A stretch of 64,000 nt of DNA. It comes from Cristatella mucedo (lineage: Eukaryota; Bryozoa; Phylactolaemata; Cristatellidae). The DNA is taken from the NCBI GenBank assembly GCA_009760855.2, contig WPIO01000006.1, forward strand, positions 2,654,501 through 2,718,500, given 5' to 3'. The stretch's first letter is position 1. Each line of letters begins with the position of its first letter. Shown here piece by piece: positions 11,976 through 22,682 of this stretch. The notes under the pieces are model-generated. The model ran no database searches and had not been told where the DNA came from. It saw only the letters and a list, made by a program, of their open reading frames with translations. Made by a program: the position numbers and the translations under genes.

Positions 11976-12334
11976 GTAAGCTAGCAATTGAGCTGACAGC
12001 ATTAGTATTTTACTATGCGCCAGACGTTACGGGCACTAGCGAACGCACGGCATTAAGCGGAGTAGTTTAAAATTCCGTACACCCCTGTTCCGGCTTTAAT
12101 TTGCTAGGGCGTGTATGAGCACCTGGCTTGATATCTCTCACTGTTCGTTCAGTTCAACCAGATTACCATTGATTCTTGACCAGCCGAATGACCTTAACCA
12201 GCCTCAAGACCCCTCGGTTTTACTTAAATTGAGGATGCAGATTGTCCATTAAAATAATCGGAAAAATCAAATTAAAAATGAAGGACCATGCCTACGTGCT
12301 TAAGTACCTCGTCTTTTTAGATGAAGGTCAAGGT

Positions 12335-12450
12335 GAATAGATTTTATGACCGAGGTCGTGGGCTCGAGCAGTGTTGGATATGTGAAGTGATTGGGTAAAG
12401 GTAAGGTTTTATTATGGCGCTATATAAATTAATTAAATTTATAATAAATT
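12335..12450 (+). mobile_element. SINE-2 fragment
   Basis: TTTATGACCGAGGTCGTGGG then CTCGAGCAG retains the right arm of the SINE-2 hairpin and a degraded B box. The left half is missing. Confidence 0.5.
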
Positions 12451-13244
12451 TTCATTAATATAATCATCCACAATGACTTTCCAAACTGGAAACTGTCTCT
12501 AAGACTTACTGTCTTGGACAAGCTCTTAATTTTTCCTTTCTTTTGTAGTATTTTTTGTCTTCAGTTTAGGGAGATATGACCCCAGTGTGATTTAAACGCA
12601 TAATTAAATAACACTTAGCGAAACGGCCATTTCTCTTTATTTTGCAGTTCCATCTGTTTCACGTAATAAAGTGAATATTTCTACAGCGTAGGCTAGTTCT
12701 AAAACTATTTTTCTAATTTTTATGTTGGCATGAAATTCATTATAGAATTACCGTCGTAGTAGACTACGGCACTAGATAAGTGTGATGCCGGAAACTCACA
12801 TACCTGTTTACGGATAGCTCGACAGACTCGCATTCAAAACTGTGTAGACTAATAAATGATTTATGCGCACTCAGGCAGACACTGGCAACACAGTGAATTC
12901 AAAATGAATTACTTGGTTTTTCATATCAAAGATCAAATATTACTGTTCCACCTCTAGCAGGCCTGCGTAAACTGATGGACAAATCTGCCACGAACCGGAG
13001 AGATAAATGTGTCTAACCTCTTTGCCCTTCATCTTCTATGATAATTACACCAGCTTACTTATTATTACTTATTGATTTATTTCTTATTCAGAGAGTTAAT
13101 TACGTGCTCATATGCAGTGTCTGAAGCTGACAGATCCAAATGTGATTTATCGACTGTAGCAGCCTAAATGCTGCAACAGCAAGCCTGAAATGGAAAAATG
13201 AGATCCATTAAGAATGAAACGATGGTGAATGACTAGAAAGTTAT

Positions 13245-13325
13245 TGGTAAGCCGCGATGGAACACTAGGTAAGGCGGTTGCTTTCACGACCTTGGTCCCG
13301 AGGTCGTGACAGCAGAAGAAGCGTT
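13245..13325 (+). mobile_element. SINE-2 fragment
   Basis: CCGCGATGGAACACTAGG, then TAAGGCGGTTGC and the ACGACCTTGGTC/CCGAGGTCGT hairpin. This is the tRNA-like left half with A box; the B box and body are missing. Compare the minus-strand copies at 38.2 and 39.2 kb. Confidence 0.65.
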
Positions 13326-13669
13326 GTCATCAAATGACAAGTCGTTTTGGAATGGTTGGCATTGATTTTGGGTCGAGATCACGAAGAGCTGCCAAATGAA
13401 ACCAACAATTAGGCTTAGGTTTTCTTGCTTTCGGGAGACGCCGGCTTGCCTTTAGCTATTAGATTAGCATTCTAATTGTTAAGCTGTGTTCCGTGGGCTA
13501 CTATCCAATTGCTAATCTCAGTGGAATTGTTTTTGGTGCATTTACGGGAGGAATATCTTTGTCGCCTACCGTTAGTGATGGTAGCTCAACCGAAGCTGAA
13601 ACAAGTGACGCTTCACAAGCTAATGGACTGTTTGGGGATCATCTTCAAAAGAGCGCTTGGTCAGCAGTA

Positions 13670-14385
13670 AGACATCCAAACTAGTTCACGTGATTTGGCC
13701 ATCTTGCCCATATTGCTGATGTCCCCCTTTATTCGTGCCACCTTGCTGGAGCCAATAATCGTCTAAAAGGGTGCAAAACTTGGCACCTCGTCTGGCGTGT
13801 CTTAAATGGCAGAGCTACATTTTCGCCCAACTTCTGTCTCGTCTTCACCAGCTCCATAGCAAGCGTCGAAGTCATTTCAAGGTCCCCAGTCTTGCTTGCA
13901 GGTCGCTGCAATCTCTCGCCGAAGCGCTTCCGTCCGACCTTTTACCCTTCAGCGTGCTCTCACAACACCAGCTCCAGACGTCCTGCCAACTCACTTAGAG
14001 CTCTATTGAGATACCTCGGTGTCGCACTTGGGGCGGGGGAGCACCAAGTCGCCTGGAACTCACTCCCGAATTGCGTCACGACAACTCCTAACTTGACAAT
14101 ATTTAAAAAGAAATAAAAATGCACCTATTTATCACGGAATTTCGTGGGTCATGTGATTCGTTCTTTATGTACTTATGCGTGCTGACACTGTGCATGCTGC
14201 CACTAACCACACTTGCAAGCTGACCCTGTACATGTCACCCCAACCATGTTATTCTTGCTGTTTATTGAGTATGCCAAAGTCATCCAATCGATTGTGCTTC
14301 CTTTGCAGAAAATATAAAGCGCCTAGAAAGAGACTGTTTTCCGAGGGCGCTTTATCGGATGAATTATTATTATATCATTATTATC
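13670..14385 (+). mobile_element. LINE family B-like C-terminal remnant with 3' end
   Basis: Paralog of 4160-5180. A decayed ORF C-terminus (broken LVWRVLNGRATF region) is followed by AACTCACTCCCGAATTGCGT, the 3' UTR (GTGCTTATGCGTG analogue at 14172), the stem-loop AAAGCGCCTAGAAAGAG at about 14316 and ATTATTATT at 14362-14372. The mutual collinearity indicates a shared ancestral insertion. Confidence 0.65.
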
Positions 14386-14741
14386 ACCCACCTGGTCAAG
14401 TATGATATGCACTTGTAATATGAATAGCAGTGCTACAACCGTAATAAAATGCTCTGAATTTTGGCTTCCTTTTTAATAACTTGGTAACATTTAAACTCTT
14501 CTGTAAGAATATCACTTCTAGAGAAAGCCATCAAGTTTGATCCCTGTCTTAAATTAGGAAACTTTCAGACACGGTGGCTGGCTACAGATGACACTAGCTT
14601 CATGGTTTAGTCTAAGCCGGGCAATAGCTACTCAGTTGTGATTGGCTTACTGCAAAATCCACGAAAACGTTGCAGCTGGTAATGCATATGATTGTAAGGT
14701 AAAATAAAAAATCCCATGAGGTTCAGCTATGTTTTTCTAAT

Positions 14742-14880
14742 GATGAAGGAGCTGCGATGGCTTCTGGTCGATTAGAAAATACAGAGCAAAATTTGAAATC
14801 AGACCCACACGGCCCGCCATGGCACGATTCTTTGTAATCGTCTGCACTGGCTCCAGCCTTTTCGTACCCTAAGGCCATCG
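14742..14880 (+). mobile_element. LINE family A fragment
   Basis: GGAGCTGCGATGGCTTCTGG, then ATACAGAGCAAAATTTG, CCACACGGCCCGCCATGGC and TTTTCGTACCC align with 31390-31520 of the full-length family A copy (AGCTAGGATGGTTGCCGG onward). Old and internally truncated. Confidence 0.6.
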
Positions 14881-15484
14881 ACAGACTATAAATGTGCTGC
14901 TCCGTAAATATGATTAAAGAGCGTTGGAGACAGAGGCTTTCGCTTGGCGTCTCCTATAGTTTGGAATTAATTTCAACAAATTGTGTGCAATCACATCATT
15001 TCTTTTGCTGCTGACCGTAGCACATGCTTCCCACACGCCCTGGGCTGCCACTTCCGTTTCTCGACTGCCATCCTGACCCAGTTGTGATTCTCGCTTTTGC
15101 TTCGTTAAAAGAGATGGAGTCTATATTCAACTGTACACTCACCGAAGGTAGCATAATCTTTAATTCGGCTATGGAAAACTGTCCAGCCCAAAACCCACTG
15201 AAATCTTGTCGCATCGATCAGTTATAGGTGGAGATGTCGAATAGTACTTCTCCTACTCCAACCCCCATATCATTCATTTCCTTCGTCGAGAAATGGTGGC
15301 GGTGAATGTAAGATTAATCATGGCTTGAACCGCGATGTGGACTACTTAGTAATCTAGCAGCAAACAAATGCAGCTATAAGTCTACGTTTACGAAGGCGTA
15401 TTGTAAAGGTGAGCTGAGAATTTCTTCATAAATTGTATTGTGCCAAAGTGACTTGGTCCAAGGCTGTAGTCAGGTAGCAACTCA

Positions 15485-17130
15485 AGAAAGCGACAATTGA
15501 CCAAGAGAACTTGAGCAACTACAGCCCAGTCTTTCTTTTACCATGTCTTTCTTTTACCATACCATCAAAGACACTGAAACGAGTCGTGGCAGACCAGATG
15601 GACTCATACATTGAAACTTCAAACCTTGCTAGTAAGTTCCAGTCTGATTTGTAGAGATAATCACTCCACAGAGTCAGCACTGCTTCGGGTGTACAACGAC
15701 CGATTTAAGAATGCAGATATGGGTAGAGTATCTCTGCTTGTTTTGCTTGATCTTTCGGCAGCTTTTGATACTATCGATCACCAGGTTCTTCTTGAGCGCC
15801 TCTCACCTCGCCAGGGCATCACTGGCACTGCATTGCAACGGTTCAGGTCCTATCTCAGTGAGAAACTCCTGAGTATTGATGTGAATGGACAAGTATCATC
15901 CGAGAAACCTCTGAAATATGGGGTACCTCAGGGCTTCGCGCTAGGTCTGGTTTTTTTCGGGGTTTATACTCTCCTTCTTGCCGATGTGATTGGCAAGCAA
16001 ACTCTAGGCTTTCACTTGTATGCGGTCGACAATCAGCTGTATTTTTGCTTTGATTGCTCCCAGCAGTCCAGCACGTCGAATTCTCTCACTCCATTGCAGC
16101 ATGTATGGATGACATCTGCACATGGATGGCAACACATTTCCTTAAATTGAATGATGATGAAAACAACTTACTAATAATGGGGACACCATGTGTGATTAAG
16201 AAGTTAGAGAATCTAAAACTAAAAATCGGCTCTGCCAGCATATCTCCTGTTGAATCTACACGAAATCTAGGTGTCATGCTCTAAAGTGACCCTTCATTAG
16301 ACGACCACATCAGCTCCACAGTCAAGTCTGCCTACTTTCAGCTACATAACATTGCTAATATTTGGGCTTGCTAAGACAGGGATAATGCATCTAAATTGGT
16401 CCATGCATCCGTGACATTCCGTCTTAACGTCTGTAAAACACTGCTTGCTGGCCTACTGGCCTGCGTAATCAGGTGCTTACAGCTGGTGCAAAACACTGCA
16501 TCGAGCCTGGTCTGTCGTGAGCATGGCAGTTGCTACACCACACCACTTCTCGTCGACCTGCACTGGCTCCCGGTCAAGCACCGCATCGACTTCAAGGTTT
16601 TGTCACTCACTTTCAGGTTCCTTTATTCTTCCGCTTCATTCTACCTAGCAGATCAACTGCCCCACCAGGCTAAGCATCGTTCCACTCACTTTTCAGATTC
16701 AAACTCTGTACCTATACTTCGTGCAAGCATTAAATCCTTTGGAGACCGTGCATTTAGTTCGTATGCTCCCAAAGCCCGGAACTCACTCCCGAATTGGGGC
16801 ACGACATCCCCTGCTTTGACTGCATTTAAAAAGAAACTAAACACGTATATATACGACAACAGTTAGTGGTTGGGCCCAGTGATTTGTCCTTTATGTGCTT
16901 ATGCGTGCTGACACTGTGCATGCGGTCACTAACAATACTTGCATGCTGACTCTGTGCATGTCACCTCTAACCATGTTATTCTTGTTGTTTATTGAGCATG
17001 CTACCACTAACCATTCGATCGTGCTTCCTTTACAGCAATTGTAAAGCGCCCAGAAAGAGATTGAGTTCTCTGAGGGTGCTTTTCAAGTTCGTTATTATTA
17101 TTATTATTATTATTATTATTGTTATTATCA
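15485..17130 (+). mobile_element. LINE family B, RT to 3' end
   Basis: The longest family B copy. RT fingers and palm are recognisable: NYSPVFLLP, HSTESALLRVYNDRF, LLDLSAAFDTIDHQVLLERL, KYGVPQGFALG, and FHLYAVDNQLYF, where the catalytic YADD has become YAVD. The thumb and C-terminal part follow at 16400-16866, ending TAFKKKLNTYIYDNS. Frameshifts occur near 15650 and 16070 and a stop at 16282, so the copy is dead. The 3' UTR, the stem-loop (17039-17080) and (ATT)n to 17130 are complete. It is inserted in hAT-type repeat copy 2; the paralog at about 6050-6190 lacks it. Confidence 0.88.
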
Positions 17131-17823
17131 TAGCAATACACTTGATGCCTGTCTTCGACGACAAAGAATCCAGAAAAATACGTTCTTTGGATGCTCTTAT
17201 GCGAAACCAGCTTGGCCTTCAATGGCATGAAAATTTCTTTCCTGGCTCAAGTTACTTTTTTTTTTATTTCAATCTGTGACTCTGCACATTACAGTTTTGA
17301 TATATTCTAGCGTTTATGGCTGATTGTGCTACGGCTTAGCCGGTCTATGCTATTGAGATATAGAAGAGATACTCCTCTCATTTTTAACTCGCATGTCTTG
17401 ATGCACAAGCAAAAAATACTACCAGTTGGTACATAACACTGCTGCTTGGATTGTCTGCCACGACCATTGAAACTTACCAGATTGCACTAACACAAAATTC
17501 CTCTGGCCCTAATCATGAAGTTGATATTGACTGGGACTGTACCGAATAGTAGACATTCATTTTTCTGCCTAATATGAATAATGGATACAATATTCCGCCG
17601 AGAACAAATAGGCATACCGACAAAAGTATAAATAGAAAGTTTAATCAAATTATGCAGTTAAGTAAATTTATTACCTGAACTAAAATTAAACGGCTTGCTG
17701 CATGTAATTTTCCGTTTTTTGCCAGTCTTTGCATATTAGGAAAGGAAATAATATAACTGAAAATAAAAATATTGATTCAAAATCCAGTTAACGCAAAATG
17801 CAGCAATATCTCTTTAAAATTTG

Positions 17824-17858
<35 letters not shown>

Positions 17859-17868
17859 CTATATATGT
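17824..17868. repeat. (TA)n microsatellite
   Basis: About 30 bp of perfect TA followed by TGTATCTATATATG. Confidence 0.9.
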
Positions 17869-17904
17869 TTTTGGCATTAAGGCACTGCTTTTTCTATCAC
17901 TAAA

Positions 17905-18290
17905 GGTACCGTTAAATTAGCTGTCCCATTCCTCCGCTTAAAGACAGTTTGCGACAGAAGCTTTAGCTCTGCAGGTCCTAGACTGTGGAACTCGCTTCCA
18001 CAATTCTTACGCAACGACAACTACTCTCCTACTGCCGACTATGGCACATCCTTTCCAGCGGTCCTGAGCTGCTACTTCTATGCTACTCACTACCTCAACA
18101 TCTCTCCTGACTCTGCTATGCTTCCCACTTTCTCTTTGTTGCGTGAGACGAAGTCTGTTGGCTACTGAATGCGTACCGAAAGCCGCTTAGGCTGTTGGTG
18201 CGATATACAAAACTCCCCTGCGTAGCACCCACATAGTCTTTATGACTTTGTGGAGTTACAGACGGAGATACATTTCATTACATTACCGTC
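17905..18290 (+). mobile_element. LINE family A, 3' end
   Basis: Matches 31530-31899 of the full copy almost base for base (GTCCTAGACTGTGGAACTCG, TTGTTGCGTGAGACGAAGTC, GAAAGCCGCTTAGGCTG). It ends in the GGAGTTACAGACGGAGATAC 3' UTR and a CATTACATTAC tail. A TGA interrupts the ORF at GGCTACTGAATGCG. 5'-truncated insertion in hAT copy 2. Confidence 0.9.
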
Positions 18291-19389
18291 AGTTTTACTA
18301 AGGAGATGCTTTCTTGGTAGGCGCTTACGTAGTGCAGAAAGGTAGCGCTTTGCATGAGGTGACACATAGTGGGAAATCTTGTCATGTTTCTTATATATCA
18401 ATCCAAAGGGTAAGTGTCCTTTCTAATACACGGCTCTGCCAGGTAGCTAGGTAGTTCTTAATGTCTGCTTTCATTGACATAGATGTCACTGTTTTGTGCC
18501 TCAACATGCAGTAATTGATCCCGTGAGGTCCAGTCCATATAATGTTGTTTTTCCGTTTTTTTTCCAGCAGTTATTAGTCATCTTAATGAGAATTTCATAC
18601 GACTAGACTATAGCTGCCGATGACATTGGTTGTCATTAAAGATTGATGTCGTGTTAAGTCATGATTTCTGACGCCGCTTGTACTTACCTAGCAAAGCTCA
18701 TAAACGTAGCTGCAATCAAGCTTCTAAGCTTTAGGACACAGCAGAAATGCTATTTTCACACTAGCCCGAAAAATTCCGAATGGTGCTATTTTTTCGCTAC
18801 CTGTTTTCTATTAGCCATTATCAGGTTAGTGTTTTTGACGGTACACAAATTTGGCCCGATAAGCTGGTTAGCGTCGTTAATAAACACAAATTACTTCACC
18901 CCACTTAATGGGTCAGTCATGAAAATGGCTACAGAATTGCAGCAGCTCTTGTCGCATAAGTTCACTGGCTTGTTTGTCGCTGACAGAGAGCTCTTGAACT
19001 TCTTGTCATATTTAGCAAAATAGAGCTTTCGCAGCTCTTTTTTGCTACAATAAACGAATGCGTAAATTCGGTACGTGCAGCTCCGTCTGGTCGCTGCTAC
19101 ACCCCGAAGCAACTGACGATTTGCAACTCCGAGTAAATCTTGAGTGGCATTGAAGTTCGAAGTAGCATTTGAAAAAATATCGAATATTGTTCCGCAATGT
19201 TTTGTGAGAGTGTTGTTATGTCAGCAACCGATACCAGTGTCGGAATGTCATGATTAAAAGCCATTTGTAGTGTGCGGACAAAACAAGTGACGCTGAGAAG
19301 ATCTTCATCGTGTTTCACTTTTAGCTTCACCATGACCAAGCGGGTACGGTTCTTATAAAATCACAGTAATAATAATAACGATGATAAAA

Positions 19390-19445
19390 CATTTGATATA
19401 ACGTTCCAGAGAACTCAATCTATTTCTAGGCACTTTACATTTGAT
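19390..19445 (-). mobile_element. LINE B / SINE-1 type 3' stem-loop scrap
   Basis: GTTCCAGAGAACTCAATCTA and TTTCTAGGCACTTTACATTT are the reverse complement of the shared LINE B/SINE-1 terminus. Too short to decide which. Confidence 0.6.
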
Positions 19446-20207
19446 GATTCATTGTGTGAAGTGGGCACAACGATTCATCACGTCAAGCAGAGTATGAGCT
19501 AGTCAACTTCCTTACTGCTGTTTGTCAGCCATCTAAAAATGAAGGATAGCAGCATGGCGTGCTAGTTTTTCATCGATTCCGTGTTCCATCAATCCATTAA
19601 GCTCGCGAAGAAAGTTTTAGTTACATGCGCGATCCAAGCATCTCTAATTAAATACAAACATGTTATGTGCCCAATATCATCCCTGACATGACGCCTCACT
19701 ATTACGTACATCTCAAGTAAGATTTACTTACTGAAAAGAGTTTTTGGTACGGTATCACATATTTTGATTCGAGTACATAAGTTCTATTAAGATGTTGTCA
19801 ATAATTAAGTGTGGCTGTGTGATAACGGCAACATTTTTACAATGGTCCACTTCGCTATTTGCACCCCAGTCTGTTGTCTGACCATTTGTTCTTGCAAACA
19901 ATTTCTATTAGTTTTATGTTAGTAATTACCGTTATTTCAATGCTTGATGTCAAACACGACGAACCTGAGAACCCTGAAATCTGGTTATGACCTTTTTGTA
20001 CTCTTCTAGGTCTTCATGAAAAAATGTTACTTCAATTGAGTTGTGAATTATTTTGCTAAACTACGACTGCAAAAGATGAGTGGCGTTGCACGCTTATATT
20101 TCATTTATTTTACCGTTGTAAATCTTTAAAAAATTCCGAATTGAACTTTTCCAACCTGTTAAATAAAAATACAAAATTGCAATTTTAATTTTATCTCAAA
20201 CAGATTA

Positions 20208-20211
20208 ATAC
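20208..20211. repeat. 5' target site duplication of the solo LTR (ATAC)
   Basis: ATAC directly before TGCAACGG is repeated directly after GGTTACA at 21134-21137. Extending to AATAC would make 5 bp if the LTR ends one base earlier. Confidence 0.6.
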
Positions 20212-20299
20212 TGCAACGGAGCAGCTCTCAGGTCAGCCGCGATATTAGCCCTTGCCTTAGTGGGTCTGACTAGGGCACCTAGAGCAACCGTAGCAGGCG

Positions 20300-20464
20300 G
20301 ACTAGCCTAGTATTGGCCAAGGATTGGTCAAGGACTAGCCAAGGACTGGCCAAGGACTAGCCAAGGACTGGCCGAGGAATGACCAAGGGCTAGCCAAGGA
20401 CTAGCCAATGGCTAGCCAAGGACTAGCCAATGGCTAGCCAAGGACTAGCCAATGGCTAGCCAAG
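20300..20464 (+). repeat. 11-bp minisatellite (GACTAGCCAAG)n, 15 units
   Basis: Fifteen consecutive 11-bp units, from GACTAGCCTAG to GGCTAGCCAAG. The last six alternate GACTAGCCAAT and GGCTAGCCAAG, giving a 22-bp higher-order period. It lies in the U3-like part of the LTR. Confidence 0.95.
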
Positions 20465-20542
20465 AAGAATTAGGCCGAGGACGGACACCGAGAGCTAGGG
20501 TCCGACAAAAACAATAACAGCTACGCCCAAGGTCGAGAGGGC

Positions 20543-20562
20543 AGAGAGAGAGAGAGAGAGAG
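20543..20562. repeat. (GA)n tract
   Basis: Twenty bases of alternating AG immediately upstream of the TATA box; a possible GAGA-type promoter element. Confidence 0.9.
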
Positions 20563-20566
20563 GGAG

Positions 20567-20573
20567 TATAAAT
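20567..20573 (+). promoter_or_regulatory. LTR TATA box (TATAAAT)
   Basis: TATAAAT follows the GA tract and precedes the 19-bp array; transcription would start about 30 bp downstream, near 20597. Confidence 0.55.
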
Positions 20574-20814
20574 GACCGGACTGACAGAGCTCAGGCCTGC
20601 AGCTTCGGTAGTCGATGCGAGACTACGCTTCGAGAGCTCGAGAGACGAACCTACGGCGACGGACAGCTAAGTGCAACTTAGACTGCGCAGTTGTGTTCTG
20701 CCGGCTACTCAGTTAGCCGCTCGTATCTCGGGGTGCTGTAGCGTCGCGCGCATAGGGTAGTTAGTTATACTCGGACTTGGGAGTTCGCGCAGCTAACTCC
20801 GTCGGTCCGGTACA

Positions 20815-20993
20815 CGCCGGCGTAAAGCACTTGCGCCGGCGTAAAGCACTTGCGCCGGCGTAAAGCACTTGCGCCGGCGTAAAGCACTTGCGCCGGCGTA
20901 AAGCACTTGCGCCGGCGTAAAGCACTTGCGCCGGCGTAAAGCACTTGCGCCGGCGTAAAGCACTTGCGCCGGCGTAAAGCACTTGCGCCGGCG
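20815..20993. repeat. 19-bp minisatellite, 9.4 identical units
   Basis: The unit CGCCGGCGTAAAGCACTTG repeats nine times without a single difference (20815-20985), plus eight bases of a tenth. Each unit carries the palindrome CGCCGGCG and a CACTTG (E-box type) site. Because 19 is not a multiple of three, the ORFs running through it are only a 19-residue repeat artefact. It would lie in the transcribed R region of the LTR. Confidence 0.97.
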
Positions 20994-21017
20994 CGTAACC
21001 GCTACGAACAGGCCCAC

Positions 21018-21023
21018 AATAAA
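21018..21023 (+). terminator. LTR polyadenylation signal AATAAA
   Basis: AATAAA followed by ACTGTTGCTTTCGG and a GTTTT-containing stretch, positioned about 110 bp before the LTR end. Confidence 0.6.
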
Positions 21024-21137
21024 CTGTTGCTTTCGGCACCCATTTGTGGCCGCCTGTGTTTTAACCGCATCGCAGCACTGCATCGCACAGTCCACCGGTA
21101 GAGAGCCGGGGGACGAGCTTCTGCGCGGTTACAATAC

Positions 21138-22440
21138 ATCTATTGGACAATTGTATTGTTCAAGCCTCAAGCGCTGAATGTTAACGTTCAGGCAATTTAC
21201 ATGAGAAGCGAACTTCGGTCACTGCGATACCTGCGATGTCCATGCAGCATGCAAGGTGTGGCTACGACGGCAGCACGTGTTGTGAGTCCTTCGCTCAAGG
21301 GTATTAAGAAATGGGAATGTATGAATGAGTCCGGCATCCTTGTACGGAATCGACAAAATCAGTCTTATTGTTATTTAACACGGTCTAGCTTAGCAGCCGT
21401 TTAGCACCAGCTCTCGTACATCTGCTGCCGCGTCTTTCTTTCAAATACAGCCACAGCCAAATCCTGTGGCGTTACGTTCTGTCATTAAGTAGCGTGTCGT
21501 AGGTGCGACCCGGTTAAGTTGCTAAACCTAACTGGGCGCTAGGCTAGCCTCTGTCAGTCTGCTAAACCTACTACTAGCGATGCTTGCCACGTGGCAGCAA
21601 AGGGCGTGGTCGTCACATGGGCATAGCAACAAAAGCGAAGTAATCAGTGCCCGTACATTATGCTAACGAAGGAGTTACTTACGTCCACCCGCAGCGGAAG
21701 CAGCATACGCCGAAACAGACGACATATGACAACTATACACGTTTGGTATAACGGCTGATGGACGTTAAGAGCCGAATTCCGAGTAATTGTGAAGCCCTTC
21801 CTTCGGCCCCGAGGCGAATTCGAAGCGGAGCGTTCGGTGTCCAGCCCTTCGATTGTCGTCAAAGTCTTGACTTTGACGACAATTGTCCCATTTGGTCTCT
21901 TCGTTGTCTTCCTCTGCTTGTACACCATTTAAATAGTTGCTAGTCAGGCCTGCCGTTGCATGAACCGCACTTCCGATTAAAGTCTTTACGAGGCTTTTGT
22001 GCATTGATTATAGTCGCCAGAAATACCTCCACAAGCTATGCTTAAATAGCCTACAATTCACTGATGATAATTAGCTGGACTGTTCCTGATTTTAAGATAT
22101 TTGTATAAGATAAATCTAAAGACGCACATGCTCGTACCTGCATTTTTTTCGGTCGCGTAAATTTTTTTCAATTTGGTCATTCGTGATTAAATTTTGTAGC
22201 ATATCACTGATAAGAATTTCTCACATCTATAAAGTGACTTGGAAGAAAATTACTTTTCTTAGAGCGGACTAACAATATTTGTCGTATCATTAATGGAATC
22301 GCAGATGGGAAGGGCATAATGTTTCTTGTAAAATTTCGCCTACAATCATTAACGATCCCTGCAACCCAAGCTCGACTAGAAAATAATAATATAATAATGC
22401 CTAATCAAAAGCAGGTATCTAACAGCAAGTAAGATAAATG
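21138..22440. other. intergenic, no gene called
   Basis: Overlapping ORFs on both strands at 21644-22004 have no recognisable motif. A perfect 15-bp hairpin is at 21852-21883. Otherwise nothing was identified. Confidence 0.45.
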
Positions 22441-22682
22441 AAATTCTTTGATACAAAAAACAGCAATAGTCAGTCCTAAAGCGACTCATCGGTGATAACC
22501 AGCGCAGTGCGTAGCTTTATACGAACAAGCGGCAAGGACCCAGCTGCTCGCGTTTTAAAAAGGTGACTATTTGAAATAGGCCGCATGGCTTACATCCGTT
22601 TCACTGCGCAGACGCTGGACATACTGGGCCTTTGCACATTCACAGCGATTTGCTTCCAAGGTTAACTAAAACTACCGAGATA
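22440..22682 (+). promoter_or_regulatory. conserved upstream region of F5/8C paralog
   Basis: Aligns with the reverse complements of 37645-37880 and 61850-62075, each lying directly 5' of exon 1. The best conserved block is GGTGACTATTTGAAATAGGC around 22562-22582, about 110 bp before the ATG, with an AT-rich core that could serve as a TATA-like element. Confidence 0.5.

Larger units (their letters stand above)
11976..13400. other. AT-rich, intron-like, with SINE-2 scraps
   Basis: No conserved ORF. It holds two partial SINE-2 copies, listed separately, and unclassified AT-rich sequence. If the GC island starts a gene, this is its first intron. Confidence 0.45.
13400..15484 (-). mobile_element. 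hAT-type repeat copy 2, first part
   Basis: Collinear with 3880-6050 (TATTAGATTAGCATT, GATGGTAGCTCAACCGAAG, CACTAGCTTCATGGTTT and later blocks). Noncoding except for the embedded LINE pieces. The repeat is interrupted at 15485 by a LINE B and resumes after it. Confidence 0.6.
17290..19345 (-). mobile_element. hAT-type repeat copy 2, transposase side
   Basis: The stretch 17330-17640 aligns with 6310-6590 of copy 1. On the minus strand at 19339-19097 there is an open stretch with CFVRTLQMAFNHDI, the hAT Cys-(x)-His/Arg-Thr-Leu helix region. It continues at 19112-18891 with SLSATNKPVNLCDKSCCNSV, which has an equivalent in plus orientation at 48340-48430 and 40575-40670. The dimerisation region (18300-18400) is interrupted by the LINE A tail at 17905-18290. 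Transposase is broken by stops and frameshifts. Confidence 0.6.
20212..21133 (+). mobile_element. solo LTR, probably Ty3/gypsy-like
   Basis: The 922-bp block begins TGCAACGG and ends CGGTTACA, an imperfect inverted TG...CA terminus, flanked by a 4-bp ATAC duplication. Internally it has the signals of a retroviral-type LTR in the right order: U3 with an 11-bp array, a GA tract, TATA box TATAAAT at 20567-20573, then a candidate R region, AATAAA at 21018-21023 and a T/G-rich stretch downstream. No internal domain or second LTR was seen nearby, so this is a solo LTR. Assignment to Ty3/gypsy rests on the TGTAAC/GTTACA-like ends and 4-bp duplication, and is tentative. Confidence 0.72.

Noticed and set aside
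17007-17228. poly-asparagine ORFs (NNNN runs) and poly-Tyr/Ile ORFs at LINE tails
   Set aside because: Translations of the (ATT)n tails of LINE family B.
20300-20993. CRISPR-like regular repeats
   Set aside because: Head-to-tail tandem units of 11 and 19 bp without spacers, in an animal LTR.
20761-21095. ORFs with a 19-residue repeat (CFTPAQVLYAGASALRRRK)
   Set aside because: Pure translation of the 19-bp minisatellite in rotating frames; not a protein.
21644-22004. 94- and 79-codon overlapping minus-strand ORFs
   Set aside because: No motif, no paralog, they overlap each other in different frames and a hairpin lies inside; insufficient support.
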